DNA from: Pseudomonas rubra
GTDB taxonomy: Bacteria; Pseudomonadota; Gammaproteobacteria; Pseudomonadales; Pseudomonadaceae
Length of the DNA stretch: 64,000 nt
Direction of reading: 5' to 3'
Assembly: GCF_028656935.1 (NCBI RefSeq)
Contig: NZ_JAMDGZ010000019.1
Location: 186,001 to 250,000 of the forward strand
The translations under genes and the position numbers were made by a program. The notes under the pieces were generated by a model. That model saw nothing but the letters and a program-made list of their open reading frames with translations, was not told where the DNA came from and ran no database searches. The first letter of the stretch is position 1. Every line of letters starts with the position of its first letter. Shown here in pieces: positions 19,430 to 31,049 of this stretch.

Positions 19430-19876
19430 ATGCTCAAGCGACTTTCTGTTGTACTGCTGGCGTGTTTGACCCTGAGTGCCTGTGGCGGGGTTGATCCCAA
19501 CTCGCCACTGGGTCAGCGCAAGACGATCTTCAAACAAATGCTCAAGACCAGCGAAGACCTGGGTGGCATGCTGCGCGGGCGCCTGGCCTTCGATGGACAG
19601 AAGTTTGCCGACGGTGCAGTCAAACTCGATAACCTGTCTCGTGAACCGTGGAAGCACTTCCCGCAGGTTCGCGAAGAGGATGATACCAGCGCTCGTGCCG
19701 ATGTCTGGGAGAAGCAGGCGCGCTTTCAGGACCTGGCCCGGCAGATGGAGACCAGCACCGCCGAACTGGTAGCGATGACCCGTACTCAGCCACTCAAGGC
19801 TGTGGACCTGGCTGCACCGATGGACAAGGTCGAGGCGGCGTGCAAAGCCTGCCATACCGAGTTTCGTAATCACTGA
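19430..19876 (+). CDS. Cytochrome c'-like lipoprotein
   Basis: A 148-residue protein. A short signal peptide ends in the lipobox LSAC (Cys18). The mature part is a helical domain with a single C-terminal haem-binding motif CKACH (residues 138-142), the usual arrangement of cytochrome c' (class II c-type cytochromes). Classical cytochromes c' are soluble periplasmic four-helix bundles that bind NO; this one appears membrane-anchored. An alternative GTG start at 19421 would add three residues; neither has a strong ribosome binding site. It diverges from mltA, and the next gene is convergent. Function is inferred only from fold and haem motif. Confidence 0.82.
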   Translation: MLKRLSVVLLACLTLSACGGVDPNSPLGQRKTIFKQMLKTSEDLGGMLRGRLAFDGQKFADGAVKLDNLSREPWKHFPQVREEDDTSARADVWEKQARFQDLARQMETSTAELVAMTRTQPLKAVDLAAPMDKVEAACKACHTEFRNH

Positions 19877-19881
19877 TTCAC

Positions 19882-19934
19882 TGTAGGAGCGGGCTTGACC
19901 CGCGATGAGGCCAGTCAAGCCGCCGCTCCTATCG
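19882..19934. repeat. Degenerate REP pair, GCGGG[G]CAAGC family
   Basis: TGTAGGAGCGGGCTTGACCCGCGATG is followed by a decayed inverted copy ending in GCCGCTCCTA. It lies between the convergent cytochrome c' and DUF1090 genes. Confidence 0.7.
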
Positions 19935-19935
19935 A

Positions 19936-20331
19936 TTACTTCTCCAGCTCATCCAGCGCTTCTTGCAATTCCTTCTTGGCCTCGGCCAGCTTGTCCTTGC
20001 GCTTGTTGATCTTCTCGGCATCGCCTTTTTTCATGGCTTTGTCCAGGTCCTTGGTGCGCTGGTTCACTTCGTGGCGGGCATCGAGGACTTTCTGTTCGCG
20101 CTCTTTGCGCAGGCCGGCATCGGTGCAGTGCTCGTTTACTTCGCTCAGGGCTTTTTCCAGGCCGGCTTGCTGGTCGCTGTTGCCATGGGCGCGAGCCTGT
20201 TCGATCTGTTCACTGATGGCTTGCTTCTTGGCTGCGCAACCGGTCAGGCCAGGCTCCTGTTCAGCAGCCAGCAAGGGCGTGGCCAGAAGTGAGCAGACAG
20301 TGACCAGGGCAAGCGGGGAAAGCAGTTTCAT
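19936..20331 (-). CDS. DUF1090 family exported coiled-coil protein
   Basis: A 131-residue protein with a cleavable signal peptide (about residues 1-22, ending LLA-AEQ). The mature part starts with TGCAAKKQAISEQIEQA and HCTDAGLRKEREQKV, holding two Cys that may form a disulfide. The C-terminal half is highly charged, rich in Lys, Glu and Ala and probably a long coiled coil (AEAKKELQEALDELEK). This matches DUF1090/YqjC-type periplasmic proteins of unknown function. The start at 20331 is the signal-peptide Met; the 12-residue extension upstream has no support. It may be expressed alone: ligB on the same strand ends 60 bp upstream. Confidence 0.87.
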   Translation of the reverse strand: MKLLSPLALVTVCSLLATPLLAAEQEPGLTGCAAKKQAISEQIEQARAHGNSDQQAGLEKALSEVNEHCTDAGLRKEREQKVLDARHEVNQRTKDLDKAMKKGDAEKINKRKDKLAEAKKELQEALDELEK

Positions 20332-20390
20332 TAGGGGCTCCGTTGTCGCGGGCTTGGCAGAATCCATGATGCTGCCCTGATCTGGAAGAA

Positions 20391-22106
<1,716 letters not shown>

Positions 22107-22186
22107 CTAGGAAAGTTTGTTCGCCTTGCGGGTTCGCAACTGTCAGGTCATGTGTCGGGCGATCGTGCAGCGCCCCGTTTCTGCAC

Positions 22187-22223
22187 AAAAAAGCCCCGAC
22201 CGGTTTCCCGGACGGGGCTTCTT
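22187..22223 (-). terminator. Intrinsic terminator of metK
   Basis: On the minus strand AAGCCCCGTCCGG, a GAAA loop and CCGGTCGGGGCTT form a stable stem ending in a run of six T. It lies just past the metK stop codon. Confidence 0.92.
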
Positions 22224-22236
22224 GATCACCTGTTAC

Positions 22237-23427
<1,191 letters not shown>

Positions 23428-23439
23428 CTCGACGGGTTC

Positions 23440-24441
23440 CTAAAATTTACCGATGGTGATGTCGCCAGCCGGTCGCTGAAAATGGCGGACCTGAATCTGG
23501 AAACCATTACGTAAGCCCACATAGAGGCTGTCCCCGGGAGCCAGTCCCGCAGCGCTGGCCCAACGGGCCAGGTCGTCCTGCTCAAAGCCCAGCCAGATAT
23601 CGCCACAGGCCTCTCTGGCCCAGTTCTGGTCGTGGCTGCACAACTCTGTTACCAACAGGCTGCCGCCTGGTTTCACGCGGTTGGCCAGCTGCCGCAGGGC
23701 TTCGGCCGGGGCGCTGAAATGGTGCAGGACCATGTTCAGCACTACGCAGTCGGCGTCCACATCCGTTGCACTGAGTGCATCGGCCAACTGCAGGTTCACA
23801 TTAGCCAGACCTTCGCGCTCGCAGACCTGGCGGGCCAGGTCGAGCATGGTCGGACTGTTGTCCAGAGCTGTGACCCGGGTAAAGCGCCGGGCCAGCTCGG
23901 GAAGAAATTCGCCATCGCCGGGGCCCACTTCAAGGGCGTCGGCGTTGGCTTCGAAGCTGAGTTTGTCGAGCAGTGCGAGCAGGCTTTCGCGGTACTGCGG
24001 CAGACCGGCAATCAGATCCTGCTGGGCGCGAAATTTTTCTTCGACACGCAGGAAAAAGTCCTGGCTGGTAGCCGCGCGCCGTTGTTGCACCTGCGCGATA
24101 CGTGCCTGTACTTCATCGGCCAGGCTCAAGCTGTCGACCTCTTCGAGCAGTGCGGCATGCAGCTTGCCGCCGAGGCTGAGGCCATCGGGCAGGGCGCGGC
24201 GGTAAAAGATCGCATTGCCTTCGCGGCGGGTCGCCACCAGGCCGGCCTGGGCCAGCACCTTGAGGTGATGGCTCATGCCCGACTGGCCGATGGCGAAGAT
24301 CTGCGCCAGCTCCAGTACGCCGAACGAATCGCTGGCCAATGCGCGCAATACGTTCAGGCGCAACGGATCACCGCCGGCCTTGCACAGGGCGGCCAGCGCA
24401 TCGCTTTGCTCTTGACGGATCGACGGTACGGGCAGGTTCAT
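23440..24441 (-). CDS. ArsR-family repressor fused to a SAM/SAH-binding methyltransferase-like domain (SahR-like)
   Basis: A 333-residue two-domain protein. Residues 10-90 form a winged helix of the ArsR type (LELAQIFAIGQSGMSHHLKVLAQAGLVATRREGNAIFYR). Residues 155-320 form a class I methyltransferase-like fold with the SAM-binding loop EVGPGDGEF (171-179), acidic TALDNSP and NMVLHHF. Members of this type (SahR) are described as repressors of SAM-cycle genes whose methylase-like domain senses S-adenosylhomocysteine. The gene lies 12 bp upstream of metK, and a perfect 26-bp palindrome sits 40 bp upstream of its start, fitting autoregulation of a repressor-metK operon. No Cys-based metal site of classic ArsR proteins is apparent. 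SahR identity is inferred from architecture plus context. Confidence 0.85.
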   Translation of the reverse strand: MNLPVPSIRQEQSDALAALCKAGGDPLRLNVLRALASDSFGVLELAQIFAIGQSGMSHHLKVLAQAGLVATRREGNAIFYRRALPDGLSLGGKLHAALLEEVDSLSLADEVQARIAQVQQRRAATSQDFFLRVEEKFRAQQDLIAGLPQYRESLLALLDKLSFEANADALEVGPGDGEFLPELARRFTRVTALDNSPTMLDLARQVCEREGLANVNLQLADALSATDVDADCVVLNMVLHHFSAPAEALRQLANRVKPGGSLLVTELCSHDQNWAREACGDIWLGFEQDDLARWASAAGLAPGDSLYVGLRNGFQIQVRHFQRPAGDITIGKF

Positions 24442-24480
24442 GGAGCGGCAGTCTAGTCAGGCAGCGAAAAGGTCGCAAGG

Positions 24481-24506
24481 GCAATATCAAAAAGTTTTGA
24501 TATTGC
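24481..24506. promoter_or_regulatory. Perfect 26-bp palindrome, candidate SahR-like operator
   Basis: GCAATATCAAAA, a central AG, then TTTTGATATTGC: two 12-bp arms with exact complementarity. It is AT-rich in a GC-rich genome and centred 52 bp upstream of the repressor start and about 207 bp upstream of the divergent tkt start. Size and position fit a dimeric winged-helix repressor site. A terminator role is unlikely because there is essentially no loop. Confidence 0.75.
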
Positions 24507-24700
24507 GCGATAGGCGGGGCAATTCGTCGCAGGCTACGCAACCGATCCAGCTGTTTGCCCGGCTTTACGCCTGATTCTTCTCTCAATCACAGGAAAATCA
24601 TGCTGCATCGACCATCCGTCATTGCCCCCGGGCATGTGCCTGGGCGAAAATGGCCGCCTTTTTTCGTTTCGTAACTAATTCAACACCCAGGAGATAAGCG

Positions 24701-26698
24701 ATGCCCAGCCGTCGTGAGCGTGCCAACGCCATTCGTGCCCTCAGCATGGATGCCGTGCAAAAGGCCAACAGCGGCCACCCCGGTGCCCCTATGGGCATGG
24801 CGGATATCGCCGAGGTTCTTTGGCGTGACTACCTGAAACACAACCCGACCAACCCGAACTTTGCTGACCGTGACCGCTTCGTGCTGTCCAACGGCCACGG
24901 CTCGATGCTGATCTATTCGCTGCTGCACCTGACCGGCTACGACCTGTCGATCGACGACCTGAAGAGCTTCCGTCAGTTGCACAGCCGTACCCCGGGCCAC
25001 CCGGAGTTCGGTTACACCCCGGGCGTCGAGACCACCACTGGCCCATTGGGTCAGGGCCTGGCCAATGCCGTTGGTTTCGCCCTGGCGGAAAAAGTCCTGG
25101 CGGGTCAGTTCAACCGCAAGGACCACAACATCGTCGATCACCACACCTATGTGTTCCTGGGTGATGGTTGCATGATGGAAGGCATTTCCCACGAAGTCGC
25201 TTCCCTGGCCGGTACACTGGGCCTGGGCAAACTGATTGCCTTCTACGATGACAACGGCATCTCCATCGATGGCGAAGTCGAAGGCTGGTTCACCGATGAC
25301 ACCCCTAAGCGTTTCGAAGCCTACAACTGGCAGGTGATCCGCAATGTCGACGGCCACGATCCGGAAGAGATCAAGACTGCCATCGACACCGCTCGCAAGA
25401 GCGCGCAGCCGACGCTGATCTGCTGCAAGACCACCATTGGCTTCGGTTCGCCGAACAAAGGTGGCAAGGAAGACTGCCACGGCGCCCCATTGGGTGACGC
25501 GGAAATCGCCCTGACCCGTGAGGCGTTGAAGTGGAACCACGGCCCGTTCGAAATCCCGGCTGACATCTACGCCGAGTGGGACGCCAAGGAAGCCGGCAAG
25601 GCTACCGAAGCCGAGTGGGACAAGCGTTTCGCCGCCTACTCCGCAGCCTTCCCGGAACTGGCCAGCGAGTTGCTGCGTCGCCTGAGCGGTGACCTGCCGG
25701 CTGATTTCGCCGAAAAAGCAGCGGCCTACATCGCCGAAGTCGCGGCCAAGGGCGAGACCATCGCCAGCCGTAAAGCCAGCCAGAACGCCCTGAACGCCTT
25801 CGGTCCGCTGCTGCCTGAAATGCTTGGCGGTTCGGCTGACCTGGCCGGTTCCAACCTGACCCTGTGGAAAGGTTGCAAAGGTGTCAGCGCTGAAGACGCC
25901 AGTGGCAACTACATGTACTACGGCGTGCGCGAGTTCGGCATGACCGCGATCATGAACGGCGTTGCCCTGCACGGCGGCCTGGTGCCTTACGGCGCGACCT
26001 TCCTGATGTTCATGGAATATGCGCGTAACGCAGTACGCATGTCGGCGCTGATGAAACAGCGCGTCATTCACGTCTACACCCACGACTCCATCGGCCTGGG
26101 CGAAGACGGCCCGACCCACCAGCCGATCGAGCAACTGACCAGCCTGCGCAGCACGCCAAACCTGGACACCTGGCGCCCAGCCGATGCCGTCGAGTCGGCG
26201 GTTTCCTGGAAGTTCGCCCTGGAGCGTAAAGACGGCCCTTCGGCGCTGATCTTCTCGCGTCAGAACCTGCAGCACCAAACCCGTGATGCCGGTCAGATCG
26301 CTGACATCAGCCGTGGCGGCTACGTGTTGAAAGACTGCGCAGGCGAGCCTGAGCTGATCCTCATCGCTACCGGTTCTGAAGTGGGCCTGGCTGTTCAGGC
26401 ATACGACAAACTGACCGAGCAAGGCCGCAAGGCCCGCGTCGTTTCGATGCCGTGCACCAGTGTGTTCGATGCCCAGGACGCTTCCTACAAACAGTCGGTA
26501 CTGCCACTGGAAGTCGGTGCGCGTATTGCCATCGAAGCGGCCCATGCCGACTTCTGGTACAAGTACGTCGGCCTCGAAGGCCGCGTCATCGGCATGACCA
26601 CCTACGGCGAGTCGGCACCTGCGTCGGCCTTGTTCGAAGAGTTCGGTTTCACCCTGGAAAACATCCTGGGTACTGCTGAAGAGCTGCTGGAAGACTGA
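24701..26698 (+). CDS. tktA: Transketolase
   Basis: A 665-residue thiamine diphosphate enzyme that moves two-carbon ketol units between sugar phosphates in the pentose phosphate pathway. It begins [38 protein letters not shown], the transketolase N-terminal signature. It has the ThDP/Mg-binding [18 protein letters not shown]...[25 protein letters not shown], and the C-terminal domain with [10 protein letters not shown]. Length is standard. RBS AGGAG precedes ATG 24701. It heads a same-strand run with epd, pgk and fba, a central carbon cluster seen in pseudomonads. It diverges from the repressor-metK operon, so it shares the intergenic region holding the palindrome. Confidence 0.97.
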   Translation: MPSRRERANAIRALSMDAVQKANSGHPGAPMGMADIAEVLWRDYLKHNPTNPNFADRDRFVLSNGHGSMLIYSLLHLTGYDLSIDDLKSFRQLHSRTPGHPEFGYTPGVETTTGPLGQGLANAVGFALAEKVLAGQFNRKDHNIVDHHTYVFLGDGCMMEGISHEVASLAGTLGLGKLIAFYDDNGISIDGEVEGWFTDDTPKRFEAYNWQVIRNVDGHDPEEIKTAIDTARKSAQPTLICCKTTIGFGSPNKGGKEDCHGAPLGDAEIALTREALKWNHGPFEIPADIYAEWDAKEAGKATEAEWDKRFAAYSAAFPELASELLRRLSGDLPADFAEKAAAYIAEVAAKGETIASRKASQNALNAFGPLLPEMLGGSADLAGSNLTLWKGCKGVSAEDASGNYMYYGVREFGMTAIMNGVALHGGLVPYGATFLMFMEYARNAVRMSALMKQRVIHVYTHDSIGLGEDGPTHQPIEQLTSLRSTPNLDTWRPADAVESAVSWKFALERKDGPSALIFSRQNLQHQTRDAGQIADISRGGYVLKDCAGEPELILIATGSEVGLAVQAYDKLTEQGRKARVVSMPCTSVFDAQDASYKQSVLPLEVGARIAIEAAHADFWYKYVGLEGRVIGMTTYGESAPASALFEEFGFTLENILGTAEELLED

Positions 26699-26714
26699 TC
26701 GATCGTGCTGGATT

Positions 26715-26770
26715 CATCGCGGGGCAAGCCCGCTCCTACAGTCCTGTAGGAGCGGGCTTGCCCCGCGATT
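26715..26770. repeat. REP hairpin with 26-bp perfect arms, GCGGGGCAAGC family
   Basis: Arms 26716-26741 and 26744-26769 are exactly complementary with a two-base TC centre. It sits between tkt and epd, where a hairpin in the transcript could act as an mRNA 3' stabiliser or partial stop. Confidence 0.88.
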
Positions 26771-26801
26771 GCAGATAACGCTTCTGTTCCGTGAGCATCC
26801 C

Positions 26802-27869
26802 ATGCCCCAATCGCGTCCTTACAAAGTTGCACTCAACGGCTACGGCCGTATTGGTCGTTGCGTCTTGCGCGCACTCTTTGAGCGGGGGGCGAAGGCGGGC
26901 TTTGAGATCGTTGCACTGAACGACCTGGCCGATCAGGCCAGTATCGAATACCTGACACGCTTCGACTCCACCCATGGGCGTTTCCCCGGTGAGGTGAAGG
27001 TCGATGGCGATTGTCTGCATATCAATGGCGACTGCGTGAAAGTCTTGCGCAGTGCCACCCCCGAAGGGGTTGACTGGGCGGCGCTTGGCGTCGATCTGGT
27101 GCTGGAGTGTTCCGGCGCCTACAACACCCGCGCCGATGCCCAGCGCTTTCTCGACGCCGGTGCGCCACGGGTGCTGTTCTCCCAGCCTATGGCCAGTGAA
27201 GCGGATGTCGATGCAACCATCGTTTACGGCATCAACCAGGATTGCCTGAACGGCAGCGAGAAGCTGGTCTCCAACGCCTCTTGCACCACCAACTGCGGCG
27301 TGCCGCTGCTGCGGGTGCTGGACCAGGCCTTTGGCCTGGAGTACGTGTCGATCACCACCATTCACTCGGCGATGAACGATCAGCCGGTGATCGACGCCTA
27401 CCACCATGAAGACCTGCGCCGGACCCGTTCGGCGTTCCAGTCGGTGATCCCTGTGTCCACGGGCCTGGCCCGCGGCATCGAGCGGTTACTGCCGGAACTT
27501 GCCGGGCGAATTCAGGCCAAAGCCGTACGCGTGCCGACCGTCAACGTGTCGTGCCTGGACATCACCTTGCAGACTGCCCGCGACACCACCGCGGCCGAGG
27601 TCAACCGGGTGCTGCGCGAAGCCGCCCTGAGCGGCCCGTTGCAGGGTCTGCTGGCCTACACTGAATTGCCTCACGCCAGTTGTGATTTCAACCATGACCC
27701 GCATTCGGCGATTGTCGATGCCAGCCAGACCCGCGTTTCCGGCCCCCGGCTGGTCAACCTGCTGGCCTGGTTCGATAACGAATGGGGTTTTGCCAACCGT
27801 ATGCTCGACGTTGCCGATCACTTTCTGCACGTCGTCAATCAAACCCGCTCCACTTGTAAACAGCCCTGA
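26802..27869 (+). CDS. epd: Erythrose-4-phosphate dehydrogenase / GAPDH-family protein
   Basis: A 355-residue member of the glyceraldehyde-3-phosphate dehydrogenase family. Seen: NAD-binding VALNGYGRIGRCVLRALFE, catalytic Cys in SNASCTTNCGVPLL, TIHSAMNDQPVIDAYHHEDLRRTRSA with the catalytic His, and the C-terminal WFDNEWGFANRMLD. The ASCTTNC motif and the HEDLRRTRSA loop fit Epd, which oxidises erythrose-4-phosphate to 4-phosphoerythronate on the way to pyridoxal phosphate. The position between tkt and pgk is the classical epd place. A GAPDH role cannot be excluded from sequence. Start 26802 gives MPQSRPYKVALNG; its ribosome binding site is weak. Confidence 0.92.
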   Translation: MPQSRPYKVALNGYGRIGRCVLRALFERGAKAGFEIVALNDLADQASIEYLTRFDSTHGRFPGEVKVDGDCLHINGDCVKVLRSATPEGVDWAALGVDLVLECSGAYNTRADAQRFLDAGAPRVLFSQPMASEADVDATIVYGINQDCLNGSEKLVSNASCTTNCGVPLLRVLDQAFGLEYVSITTIHSAMNDQPVIDAYHHEDLRRTRSAFQSVIPVSTGLARGIERLLPELAGRIQAKAVRVPTVNVSCLDITLQTARDTTAAEVNRVLREAALSGPLQGLLAYTELPHASCDFNHDPHSAIVDASQTRVSGPRLVNLLAWFDNEWGFANRMLDVADHFLHVVNQTRSTCKQP

Positions 27870-27881
27870 AGGACTGCATTC

Positions 27882-29045
27882 ATGACCGTGTTGAAGATGA
27901 CCGACCTCGATCTGCAAGGTAAGCGCGTACTGATCCGCGAAGACCTCAACGTACCTGTGAAGGACGGTGTGGTTGCCAGCGATGCGCGCATCCTCGCTTC
28001 GCTGCCGACCATCAAGCTGGCCCTGGAAAAAGGCGCGGCCGTGATGGTCTGTTCGCACCTGGGCCGTCCGACCGAAGGCGAGTTTTCTGCCGAGAACAGC
28101 CTCAAGCCGGTCGCCGAGTACCTGAGCAAGGCCCTGGGCCGCGACGTGCCGCTGGTTGCCGACTACCTCGACGGCGTCGACATCAAGGCCGGTGACATCG
28201 TCCTGTTCGAGAACGTGCGCTTCAACAAGGGCGAGAAGAAGAACGCCGACGAGCTGGCGCAGAAGTACGCCGCACTGTGCGACGTGTTCGTGATGGACGC
28301 TTTCGGCACCGCTCACCGCGCCGAAGGTTCGACCCACGGCGTGGCCAAGTTTGCCAAGGTGGCGGCTGCAGGCCCGCTGCTGGCTGCCGAGCTGGACGCC
28401 CTGGGCAAGGCCCTGAAAGCCCCGGCCAAGCCGATGGCAGCCATCGTTGCCGGCTCCAAGGTTTCTACCAAGCTGGACGTGCTCAACAGCCTGAGCCAGA
28501 TCTGCGACCTGCTGATTGTCGGTGGCGGCATCGCCAACACCTTCCTGGCTGCGGCCGGTCACCCGGTGGGCAAGTCGCTGTACGAGCCTGACCTGATCGA
28601 CACCGCCAAGGCCATCGCCGCCAAGGTCAACGTGCCGCTGCCGGTGGACGTCGTGGTTGCCAAGGAATTTGCTGAAAGCGCCGAAGCGACCGTCAAGCAG
28701 GTGGCTGACGTTGCCGAAGACGACATGATCCTCGACATCGGCCCGCAAACCGCAGCCAACTTCGCCGAGCTGCTGAAGTCGTCGAAGACCGTCCTGTGGA
28801 ACGGCCCGGTCGGGGTGTTCGAGTTCGACCAGTTCGGCAACGGCACCAAGGTGCTGGCCAAGGCCATCGCCGACAGCGCTGCGTTCTCCATCGCCGGTGG
28901 TGGCGATACCCTGGCGGCCATCGACAAGTATGGCGTTGCCGAGCAAATCTCCTACATTTCTACCGGTGGCGGTGCATTCCTCGAGTTCGTCGAAGGTAAA
29001 GTGCTGCCGGCCGTTGAAGTGCTGGAACAGCGGGCCAAGGCCTGA
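27882..29045 (+). CDS. pgk: Phosphoglycerate kinase
   Basis: A 387-residue glycolytic enzyme that moves phosphate from 1,3-bisphosphoglycerate to ADP. Family signature [15 protein letters not shown] is near the N-terminus. [46 protein letters not shown], and the nucleotide-binding [14 protein letters not shown] follow. Length is standard for bacteria. It starts 12 bp after epd, so the two are one operon. The C-terminal hinge and substrate residues all appear intact. Confidence 0.97.
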   Translation: MTVLKMTDLDLQGKRVLIREDLNVPVKDGVVASDARILASLPTIKLALEKGAAVMVCSHLGRPTEGEFSAENSLKPVAEYLSKALGRDVPLVADYLDGVDIKAGDIVLFENVRFNKGEKKNADELAQKYAALCDVFVMDAFGTAHRAEGSTHGVAKFAKVAAAGPLLAAELDALGKALKAPAKPMAAIVAGSKVSTKLDVLNSLSQICDLLIVGGGIANTFLAAAGHPVGKSLYEPDLIDTAKAIAAKVNVPLPVDVVVAKEFAESAEATVKQVADVAEDDMILDIGPQTAANFAELLKSSKTVLWNGPVGVFEFDQFGNGTKVLAKAIADSAAFSIAGGGDTLAAIDKYGVAEQISYISTGGGAFLEFVEGKVLPAVEVLEQRAKA

Positions 29046-29077
29046 TTCACTCAGCGCCTGGCAAAGGGAGCGACCTG

Positions 29078-29296
29078 ATGGTCAAGCAATTGCCTGTGAT
29101 TATCCTGGCCGGGCTGCTCGGCGCTTGCTCCAGCAATCCGGAGCAAGCGGCGCAAAAGCCCGGCGCGCCGAAAGGTGGTTGCTATCAGTCTGAATGGCAG
29201 GCTGAAACAGCCCCGGTGATCAACAAAAGGCTGGGCCCGGATGGCCTGGAAAAATACGACGACGAACATCAACGTCGTGCCCAGGGTTGCCCTTGA
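29078..29296 (+). CDS. Small predicted lipoprotein of unknown function
   Basis: A 72-residue protein with a short signal peptide ending in the lipobox LLGACSS (Cys17). The mature part, about 55 residues, is hydrophilic with two further Cys (GGCYQSEW and the C-terminal QGCP) that could form a disulfide. RBS GGGAG is well placed. I do not recognise a characterised family. It lies 32 bp after pgk and 51 bp before another small lipoprotein gene, inside the central carbon cluster. Confidence 0.72.
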   Translation: MVKQLPVIILAGLLGACSSNPEQAAQKPGAPKGGCYQSEWQAETAPVINKRLGPDGLEKYDDEHQRRAQGCP

Positions 29297-29347
29297 TCGG
29301 TTTGCGGCAACCTACCGGCCGGTTTGTGGTCTGCTAGAGGATATTGG

Positions 29348-29674
29348 ATGAAAGCGGTACTGGCCTTGATGGCCCTGGCAGTGCTTGGTGGTTGCGCAAG
29401 CTTCAAACCTGCGCCTGCACCCACCGACAACTGGACCCGCTGGGTCTGTGACAGCCAGGCTGAAGTGCTCTGGCGCTTTGCCGATAGCAGTCAGCAGGAC
29501 GTGGATGTGCGCCTGGGCGGCGGTGACCAGGTCTACCGGCTCAAGCCTGAGCCCAGTGGTTCGGGTGCGTTGTACAGCGATGGAGTGCTGGCGTTCCACA
29601 GCAAGGGTGAAGAGGGCCTGGTGTACTGGGTCGCCACCAACGATTTGATAGGGCGGGGCTGCAAGGCGCCGTGA
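29348..29674 (+). CDS. MliC-family lipoprotein (c-type lysozyme inhibitor fold)
   Basis: A 108-residue protein. A signal peptide ends in the lipobox VLGGCAS (Cys16). The mature domain has WVCDSQAEVLWRFAD, VRLGGGDQVYRLKPEPSGSGALYSDGVLAFHSKGEEGLVYW and a final Cys in GRGCKAP. This pattern matches MliC/PliC beta-barrels that block c-type lysozyme from the periplasm or outer membrane, including the SGA-Y-D and K-Ga-l-y type loops. The two Cys would form the family disulfide. The start at 29348 is the signal-peptide Met. Inhibitory function is inferred from the family. It lies between the small lipoprotein gene and fba, about 100 bp before fba. Confidence 0.78.
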   Translation: MKAVLALMALAVLGGCASFKPAPAPTDNWTRWVCDSQAEVLWRFADSSQQDVDVRLGGGDQVYRLKPEPSGSGALYSDGVLAFHSKGEEGLVYWVATNDLIGRGCKAP

Positions 29675-29771
29675 CTGGCCGGGCCGCTTGAAGGCCCACA
29701 CTACTTGAATAGCAACCGCCGCTGCGGCAGGCTTGCACGAAAAACGACGCTTGTCGGGAGAGAGATACACA

Positions 29772-30836
29772 ATGGCACTCATTAGCATGCGCCAGATGCT
29801 GGACCACGCCGCTGAATTCGGCTACGGCGTTCCAGCTTTCAACGTCAACAACCTTGAGCAGATGCGCGCCATCATGGAAGCCGCCGACAAGACCGACTCC
29901 CCGGTGATTGTCCAGGCCTCGGCCGGTGCTCGCAAATACGCTGGCGCACCGTTCCTGCGCCACCTGATCCTGGCGGCCATCGAAGAGTTCCCGCACATCC
30001 CGGTGTGCATGCACCAGGACCACGGCACCAGCCCTGACGTCTGCCAGCGCTCGATCCAGCTGGGCTTCAGCTCGGTGATGATGGACGGCTCGCTGGGCGA
30101 AGACGGCAAGACCCCGACCGACTACGACTACAACGTGCGCGTTACCCAGCAAACCGTTGCCATGGCTCACGCCTGTGGCGTTTCGGTTGAAGGCGAGCTG
30201 GGCTGCCTGGGTTCGCTGGAAACCGGCATGGCCGGTGAAGAAGACGGTATCGGCGCCGAAGGCGTGCTGGATCACAGCCAGATGCTGACCGACCCGGAAG
30301 AAGCCGCCGACTTCGTCAAACGGACCCAGGTCGATGCCCTGGCGATTGCCATCGGTACCAGCCACGGTGCCTACAAGTTCACCAAACCACCTACCGGTGA
30401 CGTGCTGGCAATCGACCGCATCAAGGAAATCCACAAGCGCATCCCCAACACCCACCTGGTGATGCACGGTTCGTCCTCGGTACCGCAAGAGTGGCTGGCG
30501 ATCATCAACCAGTACGGCGGCGACATCAAGGAAACCTACGGCGTACCGGTTGAAGAAATCGTCGAAGGCATCAAATACGGTGTACGCAAGGTCAACATTG
30601 ACACCGACCTGCGCCTGGCTTCCACCGGTGCCATGCGTCGCCTGATGGCGCAGAACCCGAGCGAGTTCGACCCACGCAAGTTCTTTGGCGAAACCGTCAA
30701 GGCCATGCGTGACGTGTGCATCGCGCGTTATGAAGCCTTCGGCACCGCAGGCAACGCTTCGAAGATCAAACCGATCTCCCTGGAAGCGATGTTCCAGCGT
30801 TACGCCAAGGGTGAGCTGGCCGCCAAGGTCAACTGA
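29772..30836 (+). CDS. fba: Class II fructose-1,6-bisphosphate aldolase
   Basis: A 354-residue zinc-dependent aldolase that cleaves fructose-1,6-bisphosphate to dihydroxyacetone phosphate and glyceraldehyde-3-phosphate. It begins [30 protein letters not shown]. Zinc-binding and catalytic motifs are [52 protein letters not shown] and [10 protein letters not shown]. The class IIB/Calvin-type length (about 354) is typical of Pseudomonas fda. RBS GGGAGAGA precedes. It closes the tkt-epd-pgk-fba cluster and is followed by a strong terminator. Confidence 0.97.
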   Translation: MALISMRQMLDHAAEFGYGVPAFNVNNLEQMRAIMEAADKTDSPVIVQASAGARKYAGAPFLRHLILAAIEEFPHIPVCMHQDHGTSPDVCQRSIQLGFSSVMMDGSLGEDGKTPTDYDYNVRVTQQTVAMAHACGVSVEGELGCLGSLETGMAGEEDGIGAEGVLDHSQMLTDPEEAADFVKRTQVDALAIAIGTSHGAYKFTKPPTGDVLAIDRIKEIHKRIPNTHLVMHGSSSVPQEWLAIINQYGGDIKETYGVPVEEIVEGIKYGVRKVNIDTDLRLASTGAMRRLMAQNPSEFDPRKFFGETVKAMRDVCIARYEAFGTAGNASKIKPISLEAMFQRYAKGELAAKVN

Positions 30837-30846
30837 GCCTGAACAG

Positions 30847-30874
30847 AAAAGCCCGCAGTGATGCGGGTTTTTTT
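30847..30874 (+). terminator. Intrinsic terminator after fba
   Basis: CCCGCA, a GTGA loop and TGCGGG are followed by a run of seven T. It ends the central-carbon transcript before cfcR. Confidence 0.92.
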
Positions 30875-31049
30875 ATGCCCGCGCGCCAGGGAGGCGGCGG
30901 GCATGGCCCGAACAGACAGACCGTTAGTCGGCTAACAGGCTATTCCGCCCATGATGGCAATGTGCTGACTTCAGATTTCTGGCAGGCGGGTCTAGAGTTA
31001 CGCACAGATTTCAGCCGAAGTCCGGCATGGGTGTCCAAAGAGAAGCAGC

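Noticed and set aside
24615..24680. GC-rich hairpin and T-run before tkt as an attenuator or riboswitch
   Set aside because: A stem around CCCGGGCA/TGCCTGGG is possible, but the T-run is separated from it and no known riboswitch core is visible.
24680..26545. 621-residue minus-strand frame opposite tkt
   Set aside because: Antisense shadow of a strongly conserved transketolase; no motifs.
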